Source: Hydractinia symbiolongicarpus (Eukaryota; Cnidaria; Hydrozoa; Anthoathecata; Hydractiniidae). Taken from it: 64,000 bases of DNA. Numbering within the stretch: position 1 is the stretch's first letter; every line of letters begins with the position of its first letter. Below the pieces are notes generated by a model. It did not search any database and was not told the DNA's origin. It was given only the letters and a program-made list of their open reading frames with translations. A program made the position numbers and the translations under genes. The stretch covers positions 14,384,001-14,448,000 of the forward strand of contig NC_079878.1 of NCBI RefSeq assembly GCF_029227915.1, in the 5' to 3' direction. Below are positions 49,190 through 61,584 of this stretch, in pieces.

Positions 49190-50600
49190 ATGATATGTGG
49201 ACACAACTGAAACAAGTATCTGTTGCAGTTCACAGGGAAAAAAGTAATTATGAGAATTGGAAAGAAAATTTTGGCATGCGTGGATGCAGCACCAGCATGT
49301 CTATCTCGAGAGGCGCTGAGAGTAATGAAGATTTAGGACACTCAGCATATGCATTCCATTCGAAAGTGCAAAATAAATGCTTGACAGGAAGTATGAAGAC
49401 ATGAACGATTTGGTGATCTTTCAAACGTCGTTGTTATCAATTTAAAAGAAGTAGAGATTGCACTTGAAAGGAAAATGACTGCATTGATGATGGCAAGGTA
49501 TCATAGATGGATATTTCAAAAGGAAGAAACAGATAGTGTGAAATCTTTACGAAGTTGGGTGGCGACAGAAAACCCTTCATTGATTGCACAGCAGTTCTAA
49601 ACAGAAAGAGAAAACCAGAGAAAATTAACGCCAGGCGATTAGAGGAGATGTACTGTATGTAAAATGGTGCAATAGAATTTAGAACTGTAAAAAGTTTAAA
49701 AACTACGAGGTGAAAAAGAGATGCATGATAGCAAAAGAAAAAAAAAATGTTTTTGATGTTTTCGAGAAAATTATTGTAGCCCGTCATATGTGAGAACAAA
49801 AACTCGTGGAATAGATTGTTGCATGAAGAAAAGAAACCAATCATACAACAATGCGCATGCAATTCACACATTAAGAAGAAGTCCTGGCATAACTACAGTC
49901 CCAATCATTTTACAAAATAGAAGAAAATTTAAACGTTGATGCCTTGCTAGATAATGCAAGCACCAGACTTATTTTAATGGCGATGTTGCTGCAGAATCAA
50001 ACTTACAAGGAAGAACAGAAGTATTACTTAAGGTCTTGGATGATCATGTATATGCTAGCATGATGTATTCTAGCATTTATCAGAGATTTGAAAAAGGGCT
50101 GGATGCATGCTGGTAAACGGTTATCAAACTCGTAAAAATTTTTGGAGAAACTTCAAGACAATAGATCATCAAAAATTGATCTAGATAATTGAGAAATGCC
50201 AACAATTGAGACTCTGAATTCACTTTAGAAATCTAAAAAAGCTACGTTTTCAAACAATCTGTCTGCGCCAGAAAAGGATTTTGAATGAACCAAGAGCAAC
50301 CTTTTGAAAAGAATACACTTTTTTTTTGATGCACTGGGGTTTTTTTCAATACATAGTTCGTGCAAAGATATGGGGGTTAGACTCAGTAGGATTTGACAGA
50401 TGATCAGAGTTGAACAGCAAACCAATGGTTAAAAACCTGAGAAATCTTCAAAACATCTCAATATCAAGATGCCTCTTATAACCTGAAGAAGCAATAAAGT
50501 TTACAATACATACATTCAAAGATGCATCGTTAGCGACATTGGCGCAGTGCTTTACCCTAAAAGTATGCATGAATCTGGAATCATGTCGGTTTTAGTCCAA
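49190..50600 (+). pseudogene. BEL/Pao retrotransposon pol fossil
   Basis: A decayed retroelement on the plus strand. After low-complexity Gag-like frames, the segment NVDALLDNAST (about 49930-49965) followed in another frame by NGDVAAESNLQG matches the aspartic protease of BEL/Pao elements. Further on, WGLDSVGFD near 50370 and ISISRCLL with IHTFKDASLATLAQCF (about 50455-50551) match the region joining reverse transcriptase to RNase H in the same superfamily. The reverse transcriptase core between them is missing or deleted. Numerous stops and frame changes show it is dead. The long open frame on the opposite strand at 49437-49871 is its shadow. Confidence 0.6.
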
Positions 50601-51990
50601 GATAGATGTATTTTTCAGGCTCTTGTAGTGGAGTAGGTATCTTGTCTACGAACACAAGTTCAGGATTAATTTTTCTACCCTGTTTACCCCCATTCTGTCA
50701 GAGGCAAGTGGATAATCGTTGGAAAGGTCATGTAGTTCTTTCAGATATTCCAGATCTTTCTCCAACATATACTCCTCGTTATCGCTGTTAAACTTTATGG
50801 TTTCTAGTTCGTGTTCCGTCATCCATTTGAATCCTTCTGTAGGTAGTGGTTCTAACATAGTAAATCTATATAGTCTATTAGCATCAGGGTATATCAGGGG
50901 TTGTGATGTTTTTTTCTGAATCGTTGTCTCTCAGGTATTTGTTGTTTGTATTTGAGTATCTGTTCGATATGGTAGACACTCTACCGCGTATTGAGTTTTC
51001 AAAAAATTGTGACATGCATGTAGGTGGATTGTAACATAGGATAGGAGGTTAATTTTACCGATGTGGAATTAGATAATACTATTATAAGTCGGGTGCTGTG
51101 TATTCGAATACATCGGCTAGTAGGAAGACGTCGGATTTTAGAAGTAGATCGTAATATTCACCCATGTTCGTGATGTTGGACGTTTTCCATATGATCTTCG
51201 CATGCTGATAATCTTCTTCGGTTATGTGTTTTTTGTATAGTTTACTATAAAACACTTCAATGAGTTGTAATGACATCTTGTTAGATCTATTAAAACTATT
51301 TATGCAATCGTATGGATAAACACCTTTCCTTCTTATCAATTCCAGCTGCTTACCGTCATAATGACTTAAAATTATTTTGTGTTACGTAAGGTTGCTAAAT
51401 AGTTTGACAAAGGGTCGTGTCATGAACTTGAAATTGCTTATGAATCTTAGTTGAACGTTTTGCTTGATGTCGACGGGTATATTATAAGAATGAGATGTAC
51501 TTTTTATTATATATTGGAAAGTGACTGATGTCTCCTTCTATTTCCCCTAGTTAGTTTATGAATAGGTGAGAATCATATCCTTAGGGTTGTGGAAGATTAT
51601 TGGTATGAATGATGATGTTTTATAGTTTAGATTGCAGTTGTCATGTTTTAGACCTCTAAACTTTCCCGTGAAGTGGTCGTGATCCCTTACTCTTGAATTG
51701 TTTACTGGTTTGTTGCATATGTAGCAGTTTTGTTTTGTGTAGTATTTCTTGCAATATATTGTTGAGGTGTCCCATCTTTACATGCTACATCGTCTTCGTT
51801 GGTTATACATTTTAAATGCACTGATTGACCCTTAAATGGTATATCTTATGGGTTTTAGGTGATCGTTGTGCATCCTTTTTGTTATTTCATTCAAATATTT
51901 GACAAAGACTTTTGCAGCATCGTTTTCTCGATAGACTATGGCTCGTACTTTGTTAGATCTTCGACGTGCATGGTGGTATTTAGTTTCCAT
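50600..51990 (-). pseudogene. Second decayed family B DNA polymerase (Polinton-like)
   Basis: The minus strand starts near 51990 with METKYHHARRRSNK and an internal stop. A zinc/endonuclease VII-like segment follows with CYICNKP and DHDHFTGKFRG (about 51660-51740), then PIIFHN, an LIRRKGVYPYDCINSF segment near 51290-51340, and DVFLLADVFEY near 51100-51130. It ends with TEGFKWMTEHEL near 50810. The C-terminal catalytic YxDTDS part is absent, so the copy is truncated as well as broken. Differences from the 19.6-kb fossil (DHDHFTG against DHCHYTG, otherwise unlike spacing) suggest a separate insertion of a different lineage. No companion ATPase or capsid gene is seen nearby. Confidence 0.65.
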
Positions 51991-52146
51991 CGCTAAAATG
52001 TTATATAAACACAGAAGTTTTTTTTTATTAAGACACTTGCTTTGATGAAATAAAAATAAAGCACCCTGAAGACCAGGTTTTTTTCATACTGTTTAATATG
52101 GCTCTCATACCTAAACAAGTTTTGTTTGTTTAGAGCCAAACAGTAG

Positions 52147-55100
52147 ATGGAGATGGGTACGCACATCCAATGGAAAATGAAACCACTTCTCATATTATGC
52201 ACTTTTTGTGCCACCACTCTTCTTTTTCTTAATTTCAACCGAATGCAAACTCGCCTGACAATGAATGTGAATGAAAATAACAATAATATGTTAATTCAAT
52301 GGATTGAGCCTGATTCAAGTCCAGATTCTGCTCAGCCAGGTGAGCGTGGCAGAGGAGTTAAAACAGAACCCGAAGAAGAAAAAGCAAGCGAATCATCATA
52401 CGTAGAATATGGTTTCAATCAATTGGTTAGTGATAAAATTTCATTGCATAGATCACTTATCGATAACAGACCGATACCGTAAGTTTGTCGACTTCTTTCT
52501 TATGATTCATAAGTAGTTGTAACAAAGTAGTAGCAGATAAATAATCAAGCAGTGTAGTGAAGACATCTTTGAGATCTCAAAAGTAAATTCGTTCCTGGCG
52601 ACTGTCGAAAGTGTTTTCTCTTGTATACTCGATAAAGTGCTCATCTAAAGAAACCCTTCAACTAAATGGTCTAACAAAATATATCAATTCTTTTTTCTAA
52701 AATTTCCTAAAATTGCTAATGATATTTTGTTCGTGTTATTTTTAAAAAAGTAGTTATTTTTTGCAATTTTATTTTGGACAAAGTAAAATCAACTTATCTT
52801 TAACTTAGTTTCATCAGAAAATGACATACTATTTTTCATTTCCTTCTAAAACATTAATGTTTATTCTTTTAAATTTCCTAGAATTTTAAAAATGTAAGGA
52901 CGTGACGATCCTGTTGTTGACCTAATCATCAATCCTTATAATGTCAACAGACTTACGCAATCTTTCAAAAATTCATAAATAAGACAACGCAATACACTTG
53001 TCTAAATTATTACGCATTTCCTATCTTAGTTGTCACTACCAGAAATATCAAATCATCCTTCCAAAAGTAAGCGTCATTATTATCTTTCATAATGAGGGTT
53101 GGTCAACGTTACTGCGTACTGTGCACTCAGTTATTAACAGATCTCCTCCTGAGTTGCTCCATGAAATAGTTCTCTGCGACGATTTCAGTTCAAAAGGTAC
53201 GTAAACTGATGTTATGGTATATATTTTCTTTACTACCTTTTTTCATTGTGGATTTTAAATTTCCTTGTTATTAAGCATGAAATTACGCGATGTAAAATTA
53301 AAGCAATAAATTTGCAGTAATCAACTACCTGGGAGCTTAGCGATAAGACGTTGGACGTCAAATTTTGTGCATAAATAAAAGTAAACGCGTACGCAATTTA
53401 ATTGTCAGTGACACCAGGCTAATCAGTAATACATGTAAACCATGTTACAAATCCGCATGAATCGCTTGCAATAATAAGCTTCCCATTGCTTTACACTCGC
53501 CATCTCCTTTTATTGCTTACAAAAAATGGCACAAAATAAAATAATTATAATAAATTAAACTTAAAAACCTTTTCTAAGCAGAATTTTACACTGACATTAG
53601 CTATATGTTCACGGTTTTGTTAATCGCATCAAGTTCTAAAATGTGTCTATTACTTCTGTGTTCGACTTGATAACCTTCCACAACAGAATTATGGAAATTT
53701 GGACAAGATAGCATAAGGGCTTATGATTCCCGTTGTTCGTAATGTCAGAATATTTTAGACTTATATATAAAAAGGTATAAAATTCTAATTGATCTTTATT
53801 ACAGAGCACTTAAAGGGTCCACTAGCAACTTACATAAAGGATTATCCCAAAGTGAAACTTGTACGTACGAAAGAAAGAGAAGGATTAATCCGTGCACGCG
53901 TGTATGGAGCAGATCATTCAACTGGTGAAGTTTTACTCTTCCTCGATTCACATTGTGAAGCGAATGTCGGATGGTTGCCGCCGTTATTGTCTGGTATGTG
54001 ATTCGTCAACTTTCATTTCGGATGTTTAGTTTTGTTTTTACGTTACGTTACTTTTTCAAGTGATTTACTGTATTATGTGTCGTGTGATCGCACACGTAGA
54101 AACAAATTCACTAAAATATGGTAACAACCCTTTGTGTAAAAACCACATCTGTCGCACTTTTTTAAGCAGATCCTATTTAGACCCTTCTTAATTTTACAAC
54201 TCTTTTCTTTTTTAAAAAAAACAAGTAATAAACTTCAATTCCCCTGACCTCGCCCTTGGCTACTTAGGCCCTAAACCCTTGTTTAAATAACTTTATAAAA
54301 AAGCTTTTTTTAACTATGCAAAGCAATCCAGAGAGAAAGTTTGTAATATTTTAAACATGGAGGTTTAAAAGGAGGCCTTAGTTTTAATAACACTTCTTGC
54401 ACGTAAAACACAAACCACTAACAGAATTCAAAATACGAGGTGTCCGTTCTTAGTACAAACACGACTATTATAAGAATAACTTTAGTCGATAGAAAAATCA
54501 AATGTCGCTACTTGCTACCATTTTTGGCTCAAGTCTGTCACAACAAATATATATCTTGTTTGCTATTGGTGTGTTTGTAGCACGATTTTTCGCGCACGAA
54601 CAAACTGAATACTGGTATTTGTAAAGGAGACTAGTCGGTGGTCCGTGGATAAATCCACGGATTCGCCCTTGATATACCGCCTTTTGCATGTCTCGCTACT
54701 GCGGTGCCATTTTGCGCAGAGACAGACCCGACGTCGACTTGTCCCTTAACTCGGCGTCAAAAAGCCAAAATAGCTCGTAGATAAATTCCTGGGGCCGGCC
54801 GTCTTTTATATATGGCATTTCGTGTTTCCGTAGCGCCGACAGAATACGGCGATCATATTAGACGCAGCTCAAATTATAGGTATTGTCAAAAATTTAATAA
54901 AATGATATACAAAATTAAATAAATTGTTACGTAACAAAGCACTAACTGAAAAGCATTTATAGGTTGAAGAATAGAAGGGCAATAAAATTGATACGAACAT
55001 TGACATTCGATTGTGCGAAACGTCATGTTTACCAAAATTACTTTCACTGCTTCTTGGCAGGTATGTCAGATAAGACGCTCCGTAATAATAGACTAAGTTC

Positions 55101-58100
55101 GCTGATTATGTTCGTAATAACTTTTTATACCATAAATTATCGTAAACATAAAAAGCTAACAATAACCTTCAATTTGATAATCAAGTTACAATTTGTTGTA
55201 GAAATTGAAAGAGACTACAGAGTAGTCACGTGTCCATCTATAGATGTGATACGACATGGCGACTTCAGTTATGTTTCTGTGGATCCATACAAGCGTGGAA
55301 CATTTAACTGGAGGTTTGATTACAAAGAAAGAATCATAACAGCCGAGCAATCAATTGCTAGAAGGAGTGAAGCGGATCCAGTGAAGTCAGTCTTTCGTAT
55401 TACCCCCCCCTCTTTCCGTCAAATAAGCATCTTATTTTAATACGTACTCCAGAACAGCTCACAATCGTAATGATTGTAAGTCAAGAAAGTGGGAATAATT
55501 AAATAAAGTAAGAAATAAAGTAAAAATAAAAGTAATACAGTTTTTTTTCTCATGTCATTGAAATAGCACGCAACTTGTATCAACTCCTCTCTGTTTGAAT
55601 AAACAAATAGTCTAATATGTGAAAAAATAAAGTGTCCGTGTTATTATCAATGCATTGTGATATATACTTCCGTTCCTTTTTTTTCTGTCCAGATCTCCAG
55701 TAATGGCTGGTGGTTTATTTGCAATTTCACGAAAGTTTTGGGAAGAATTAGGTAAATATGATCCTGGAATGTATGTGTGGGGTGGAGAACAGTATGAAAT
55801 TTCATTCAAGGTAACTAAAATTTTGTGAAATGATGCTGTGTTTAGACTGAGCGCCCATGAAGATGTCAGCAACAATGACAGATAAGGAAAAGCTCTATAT
55901 AAAATACAAAAGAGAGAAAAATTATCTTGCTTTTGCCTTTTAATTAAATATGGCATAGCTTAAAAAGCATATATTTAAACGTCTGAACATTATTAGTTGA
56001 ACGTGCGTCATTTTGATTTCCTTAAGGAAGAAGTATTTTAGCATGAATAGGAAATGGCGAATATGATTGCTCATATGAGAACAGTATGCTCATATGAGAA
56101 CAGTATGCTCATATGAGAACAGTATGCTCATATGAGAACAGTATGCTCATATGAGAACAGTATGCTCATATGAGAACAGTATGCTCATATGAGAACAGTA
56201 TGCTCATATGGGAACAGTATGCTCATATGAGAACAGTATGCTCATATGAGAACAGTATGCTCATATTGGAACAGTATTACAATCTTTGTGTGTAATATTG
56301 TGTGTAAAGTTTGTGTGTAATAAGGCCTAGAGGTTGCATCGATTTTTTTTTGTATGTATGTATAATCATTCGTAGTTATGGATGTGTGGTGGACAAATGC
56401 TGAACATTCCCTGTTCACGTGTCGGCCACGTTTATAGAGACAAGGTACCATACACATCAAACAAAATGAATGCAGCTTTAATTAATTTTAAACGCGTGGC
56501 CGAAGTTTGGATGGACGGCTTCAAAGAATTTCTTTATTATAACAGACCAGACATTAAGGTGCAAATTCATGGTGATTTGTCCCAAAGAAAAGCATTACGG
56601 GAGCATTTAAAGTGTAAAGACTTTGCATGGTACCTCGATAATGTTGCTAATGATACAGTGAGGACCAGATTTGAACCAAACCGAGCCGTGGGAAAGGTGA
56701 ATGGTTGTTTATATCATGTTCGGAACTATAAAAATGTACTTATTTTTTCGCATGCACCTATTTTCTTTGATTGTTTTTAGATCCGTCATGTAGAAACAGA
56801 TAAGTGTTTTGACCTGACTGGACAAAAGTATGGAGACGCCGTTATGGTTTCTAGTTGTCAAGACGACGGTGCCCAGGTACATGTACACGAAATTTCATTT
56901 AGTATTTTTGAACAAAGACCAACTTCTTAGTTAATTCTCTGCAATAAAATAAGTTTTCGTAGGTTCTCTGTGCATCGTCACCAACGTTAAAATTGTTTAA
57001 ATTTTGCTGCCCAAAACCTAAAGCTGCTTCCATCCTCATCTTGACACGCAAAACATACAAGACCCCATGGGATCGAAAATGTTCTAACACTGATCATCTG
57101 CGCTGCCTAACAAAAATTAGATTCATCTGGTATCAGAATAAAAAGAACGATATTTACGACGAATGTCACTAATACAAAATATACTTGAACTTTTTCTACT
57201 TGTTTTAGAAGTTTCACTGGACATATATAAACGAGTTTCGTCGAGGATTAGAAGATTGTATAGATGTAAAGGACGGTGATATGAGTAATTTATATTTGGA
57301 GAGATGTCACGAAAGAGAAGATGGAAATCAAAGATTTGCATACATGAAGGTAAATGCTAGTCCGATTATACAGACTGGTCTCTATCATAATACCCGTATA
57401 CTGTGTGTTCAAAGTAGTTGCGCCACACATGATCTGTCAACAATCGTGGGCTGCAAAATGACAAGTCATTAGAAATAAAAATATATTAAGCAATTACTCT
57501 AAAAGGACCAGCAAACCTTGTCGCTAACCATATTCCTTAACTCGAAATTTTTGTAATTATTTACCACGGCGCCGCAACTATGACAACACGGATTTTTTGA
57601 AAAAGGTATATTACCTTAACATGTGAAAACATACAGAAATCAAATATTACAAAAATAAAAAGCTTTTAGAAGGCAAAAATAGCCTTTGTGGTTTGGTTTA
57701 CACGTTCCTTCGTCGGCATGTCGAGGCTGCAAAAATTTCGGATTGCTTTTTTAAAAAAACTCGAGCGTTGTAATTGGTTGCTACACGCAGGCGATCAAAA
57801 AAAAGTCGGTAAAAATATATCGCATTCGGTATTTCGTGCAGATATGAAAATTTAATGCGGCCGTGACACGATGCGTCTTTTGCAGACAGACAGAAAAATA
57901 CGGCTTTTATATAATAGAGAATAATCGCGAGACTAAGCCACAAGTAAGTTTGTTACTCAGCGTTGAACGCCCGGCAGAGCGATTAATAAGAATCGTAAAC
58001 TGTGCCACACATTCCGGTGAAGCGCGTTAGTACAGGTTGTCGTAAATCGAGTGAAGTGCACACAACTTTATGCTGTAATATATGGTATAATATATTTCCG

Positions 58101-61081
58101 GTGTAATATGTTTTTGAAAAAAAACTTTTTATAACTTTAGCTAAAGTAAAAACACAGTTTAAAACTCGTTGCTACTCGTCACATCAAAAACAGTCAGCGA
58201 ACCTTTTTATTTTTTTAAGAATGTCCCTGGTAAAAAATGAATGTTACTCGAGGCTGAGCGCTTAATACCCTTTTCTGAAAAAAACAACGTTATCGCAACT
58301 TCGGTTAAACAGAAACACAGGAAACAGACCGTCGTTAACACTGGACTGAGCGCTTAGTACAGGTACACCGTACCGCACATGCGTTTAGGCTTAATCCCCT
58401 TTTCAAAAAACTGTATCGCAGCATTAGTTTACCTGACAACACAGGCTACACTCTGTTATTAATACTGGGTTAAGCGCTTTCCATATAGGCGTCATACCCT
58501 TTTCTTATCACAGCTTTGGTTTAAACAAAAAAACAGGAAACAATCTGTCGTCAACAACGGGCTATATAAAATCACAGGAACAGCCCGTCGTTATCTCGTT
58601 CAATTAAAAAAATAATATTTCTGGAATAAAATTTCAGGATAGTAAAAAAGAATCAGCTAGATAGCTACCTAACGGCATTGCGTGAGAATTATTGATTAAG
58701 AAAGAACTTTGTTGTACCCACACTCGTTTTGCTACTTTCACTTTTTAGCCAGAGGCTAAGGAGCTAGCTAAATTAGCCCAACATAAAATAAATGTTGGCT
58801 AGGAGAAAAAAGCTCTTATACCACACAGAATAGTAATAACTAAGGCTAGCTACATTACGAACGAGAATTTTTTCTTTGTCCGAAATATGTGTGTGCCAAA
58901 AGTTTTTTCGTCCGAAAATTTTTGTTTTTTCTTTTTTTTAAAAAAAAAAGACCAGTGCATAGAATTTAAATATAGGGTAATCAGAAAATCAATAAAAACT
59001 GTAGTTTTTGAACTTATTATTTTCGTTATTTTCACATTTGACTGAGGCTCTGTCTATAAAGTTGGATCTTGAAGACCCTTTTTTTAATTTTGATATAAAT
59101 ATAAATACTTCTAGCCTTCTTCTTGTGTCATTTCCCGTAATAATTACTTTTACAATTCGGTTAAAATTTGTTCAAAAGACTTAGGCACACATTTTTTGAC
59201 TATATAAATTTTGTCCGAAATTCTTTCCGCTGAAATAAAACATTGTATTTAAAAGTTTTACCGCGGAAGTTTTCATGCCAAAAGATTTTCCGTCGAAAAT
59301 TTTAGCTCTTAATGTGGCTAGCTGGCTGGCTGTAGAATGCTCCCTAAAAACTTCGTTCTTGGCCAAAAAACCCAAAACTGGTGCTTTTAAGATCTGTACG
59401 TGAAAATACTTTGTAAAACAAACAGAAATTTAAATATTACAAAATATGAAGATTTCAGAGGACAAAAAGGTCAAACAGGCCTATACACCTCACACTGACC
59501 ACACACGACCACTTTCAAACTCTAAATGGCCTTTGTCCGCGATAATCTTGGCCTGGTATTTTAGAGAAATGGGTGTCGTGATTGGTATACTACGCGCGAG
59601 CGATCAAAACAGAGTCGGTAAAACGATTTCGCATTTAATTTTTTTCAGGTTCGTGAGCGGAATAGGCGATAAAGATCACGAGTTTACATAAAAAATGGCG
59701 TACTAAAAGAACAATGCATTTATTTTATTCTCTAATTTATTTATTTTACTAAGTTTAAAAAATAAATATAATTAAATTAATTCAGAAGGTAAAAGGGATA
59801 TCGGTAACCATATTGCGCGCAAAGAGACAAAATATGGCTATTACTATAGAGACTAGTCAATAAATCCACAGGATTGCCCGTCCTTTATTTACCGCATTTT
59901 CTGTCTCTCGTTACTCGCGGTACCAATTTGACGCACGATCAGAGAGTCAATGGCTATTAACCCTATTCGGTCCGGGTTTTTTCGAACATACTATGACCGG
60001 GGGGGATTCCGCCCCCCCCCCCCCCCCTCAATAACTTTTCATAGGATTGTTCAAATTGAATCAAACTTGGCACACTTATAGTACGCCATAAAAGGAACAA
60101 AATGGCGGCAATAAATTTTTGCTTGCGTTAGCACATTTTCTGTGACGTCATCAGAAGCTTGAAAATTGTTAAAATTTAATTACTTTTGTTCTAGAGCGAA
60201 TTTTTTCATTCTGTTTAAAGTTTCTGAAAGCTAAATACAAGTTATTTAACATATCTTACATGGATCGGATAAAAAATTGCCAAAATTTGCCCGAAAATCC
60301 GTTTTTTACCGATTTTCGGGTAAAATCCGACAAAATCGGGAAATCGGATTAGTCACGTGTCCAAATTATTTAAAATGATTCTTCTTGATAAAACAAAGTT
60401 GTGTTGCAAGTTTCAAGTTCTAAGGATAATCCTAACAGGAGTTATTATATTTTTGAAATTTCAGGATTTCATAGAGATTTTGAGGGGTAGTTTCGAGTAA
60501 TGGCCAATATCAAAGCCTCTGAAAGGTATGGGACCTAAAGATTTAGCATGCAGGATAACAAAGCAATCAGGAGTTATTAAAAAAAACCGTCGGACCGAAT
60601 AGGGTTAAGGAGATTCGTGCTGATAGGCGAAAAAGAATGCACCGATATACCGATGTGGGAAATACGTACGATGGGCGAATATCTAAAGACCCGCGAACTC
60701 GTAGATTCTTTCACGGGCTAAACGACTAATTTTTCTTTTAACATCCATGCTATTTGATTTTTTTTCACAAAGCAGTAGGAAAGATCAACAGCATTTTTGT
60801 CACGATAGTAGTGAAAAACTTAACGCGATAGACCGTTTTAAACGAAGGTGTACACGAAGCTAAAAAGTGCTTTTCTTCATTCTTAGAAAACAAAACAAAT
60901 TCGTCATCAAGGTACAGGCCGCTGTTTGGCTTTGACCAAGAAAATGTCACGTCACATAACACTGGAGCTATGCGATCAACAATCGGAACTGCAGAAATGG
61001 CATATGAACTTACAAGATATTAACAAACCAATACCAGAATGGGCGAAGATAGCATCCTTACTAAAACGTTACAAACCTTAG
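52147..61081 (+). CDS. GALNT10: Polypeptide N-acetylgalactosaminyltransferase, GALNT10-like (copy 2)
   Basis: Nine exons: 52147-52478, 53030-53196, 53805-53993, 55202-55385, 55693-55810, 56376-56696, 56781-56876, 57209-57349 and 60887-61081. They give 580 residues. Exons 2 to 7 have exactly the same lengths as in copy 1, and all phases match, so the pair arose by tandem duplication. It is a type II membrane protein with an anchor at about residues 12-28. Catalytic features are kept: [22 protein letters not shown] and CSRVGHVYR. The lectin domain is more diverged, with CFDL, EDCID...GNQRF and GRCLAL...LQKW as the three repeats. Exons 2, 3 and 5 are nearly identical in nucleotides to copy 1, while exons 1, 4 and 6-9 are clearly diverged. 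Intron 8 is 3.5 kb against 0.5 kb in copy 1 because of transposon insertions. Both copies look functional; specialisation of peptide preference is inferred. Confidence 0.92.
54640..54850 (+). repeat. Dispersed repeat copies in GALNT copy 2 intron 3
   Basis: ACTAGTC, AAATCCACGGATTCGCCC, TATACCGCC and CTCGCTACTGCGGT at 54640-54705 match the family described near 5540 and 59855. A partial second copy near 54785-54850 has GGCCGTCTTTTATATATGGCATTTCGTG. Confidence 0.6.
56069..56277 (+). repeat. Tandem array, 11 perfect-length units of 19 bp
   Basis: GCTCATATGAGAACAGTAT is repeated 11 times without length change; only units 8 and 11 carry substitutions. Each unit contains the palindrome CTCATATGAG. 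The array lies in intron 5 of GALNT copy 2, about 100 bases before the exon 6 acceptor. Confidence 0.95.
57640..57920. repeat. MITE-like repeat in GALNT copy 2 intron 8
   Basis: Shares AAATATTACAAAA, AAGGCAAAAATAGCC..., GCGATCAAAA and GTCGGTAAAA with the segment near 59430-59640, and weakly with 43080-43310. No terminal repeats were fixed. Confidence 0.45.
58250..58600. repeat. Degenerate tandem repeat, roughly 95-125 bp period
   Basis: The series GAGCGCTTA, ACCCTTTTCT, ATCGCA, CAGGAAACA and CGTCGTTAACA recurs about three to four times (near 58252, 58345, 58388 and 58471) with insertions between units. It is an old, eroded array within intron 8 of GALNT copy 2. Confidence 0.5.
59430..59960. 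repeat. Repeat cluster (MITE-like and ACTAGTC...CCCGTCC copy)
   Basis: The first part repeats sequence of 57640-57920. The second part (about 59850-59950) is a copy of the dispersed family with GACTAGTC, AAATCCACAGGATTGCCCG and TTACCGCATTTTC. Confidence 0.5.
59961..60604. mobile_element. piggyBac-type MITE, 644 bp
   Basis: The ends CCCTATTCGGTCCG (59961) and CGGACCGAATAGGG (to 60604) are inverted copies, flanked exactly by TTAA (59957-59960 and 60605-60608). Ends starting CCC with a TTAA duplication are the hallmark of piggyBac elements. The interior has a run of 17 or so C bases near 60010-60028 and an internal imperfect hairpin around CCGATTTTCGGG. It has no transposase frame. It lies in intron 8 of GALNT copy 2. 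Confidence 0.85.
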
Positions 61082-61584
61082 AAACAAAATATGATGGAAT
61101 ATATATTTTTTATTCCCATGATAATCCCAGATACTTAAATTAAAATATTTAAATATTAAATAACAGAGAAATTATCGTACTTGTGAGGTTATAAAAAAAC
61201 GCCAAATATTGTCTTGATTGACGAAATGGCAACCGATAGGCTGTAATTTTTTTTACTTTAACCTTTAAAATAAAAAGCGGTTTCACAAAAGAAAAGTTTC
61301 CCGAATGATATATAGACTTTTAACAACACCTGATTGCACTGTTGTTGGATTGTAACATAGCGTTCTTAAAAATCATAGTTGACGTCACTCACACTAATTG
61401 CCAACTCGGTGTAAAATATGTCCATAAAAAACAAATTATGTAACAAAAACATTCTATAAATGGAAAGAAGAGGTTAAAAACACAATATTTGTGTGTATAC
61501 TAAAAAATTGAAAAAAATAACAAATTTCTTCACGTGTTTAAAATAGAAAAATAGAAACTAAACTCAAATTAAAAAAAATAACTA

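Noticed and set aside
49437-49871. 144-codon minus-strand open frame
   Set aside because: It is the shadow of the BEL/Pao fossil on the other strand and has no domain of its own.
54964-55440. 158-codon frame spanning GALNT copy 2 exon 4
   Set aside because: Only its part from 55202 to 55385 is conserved; the rest is intron read through by chance.
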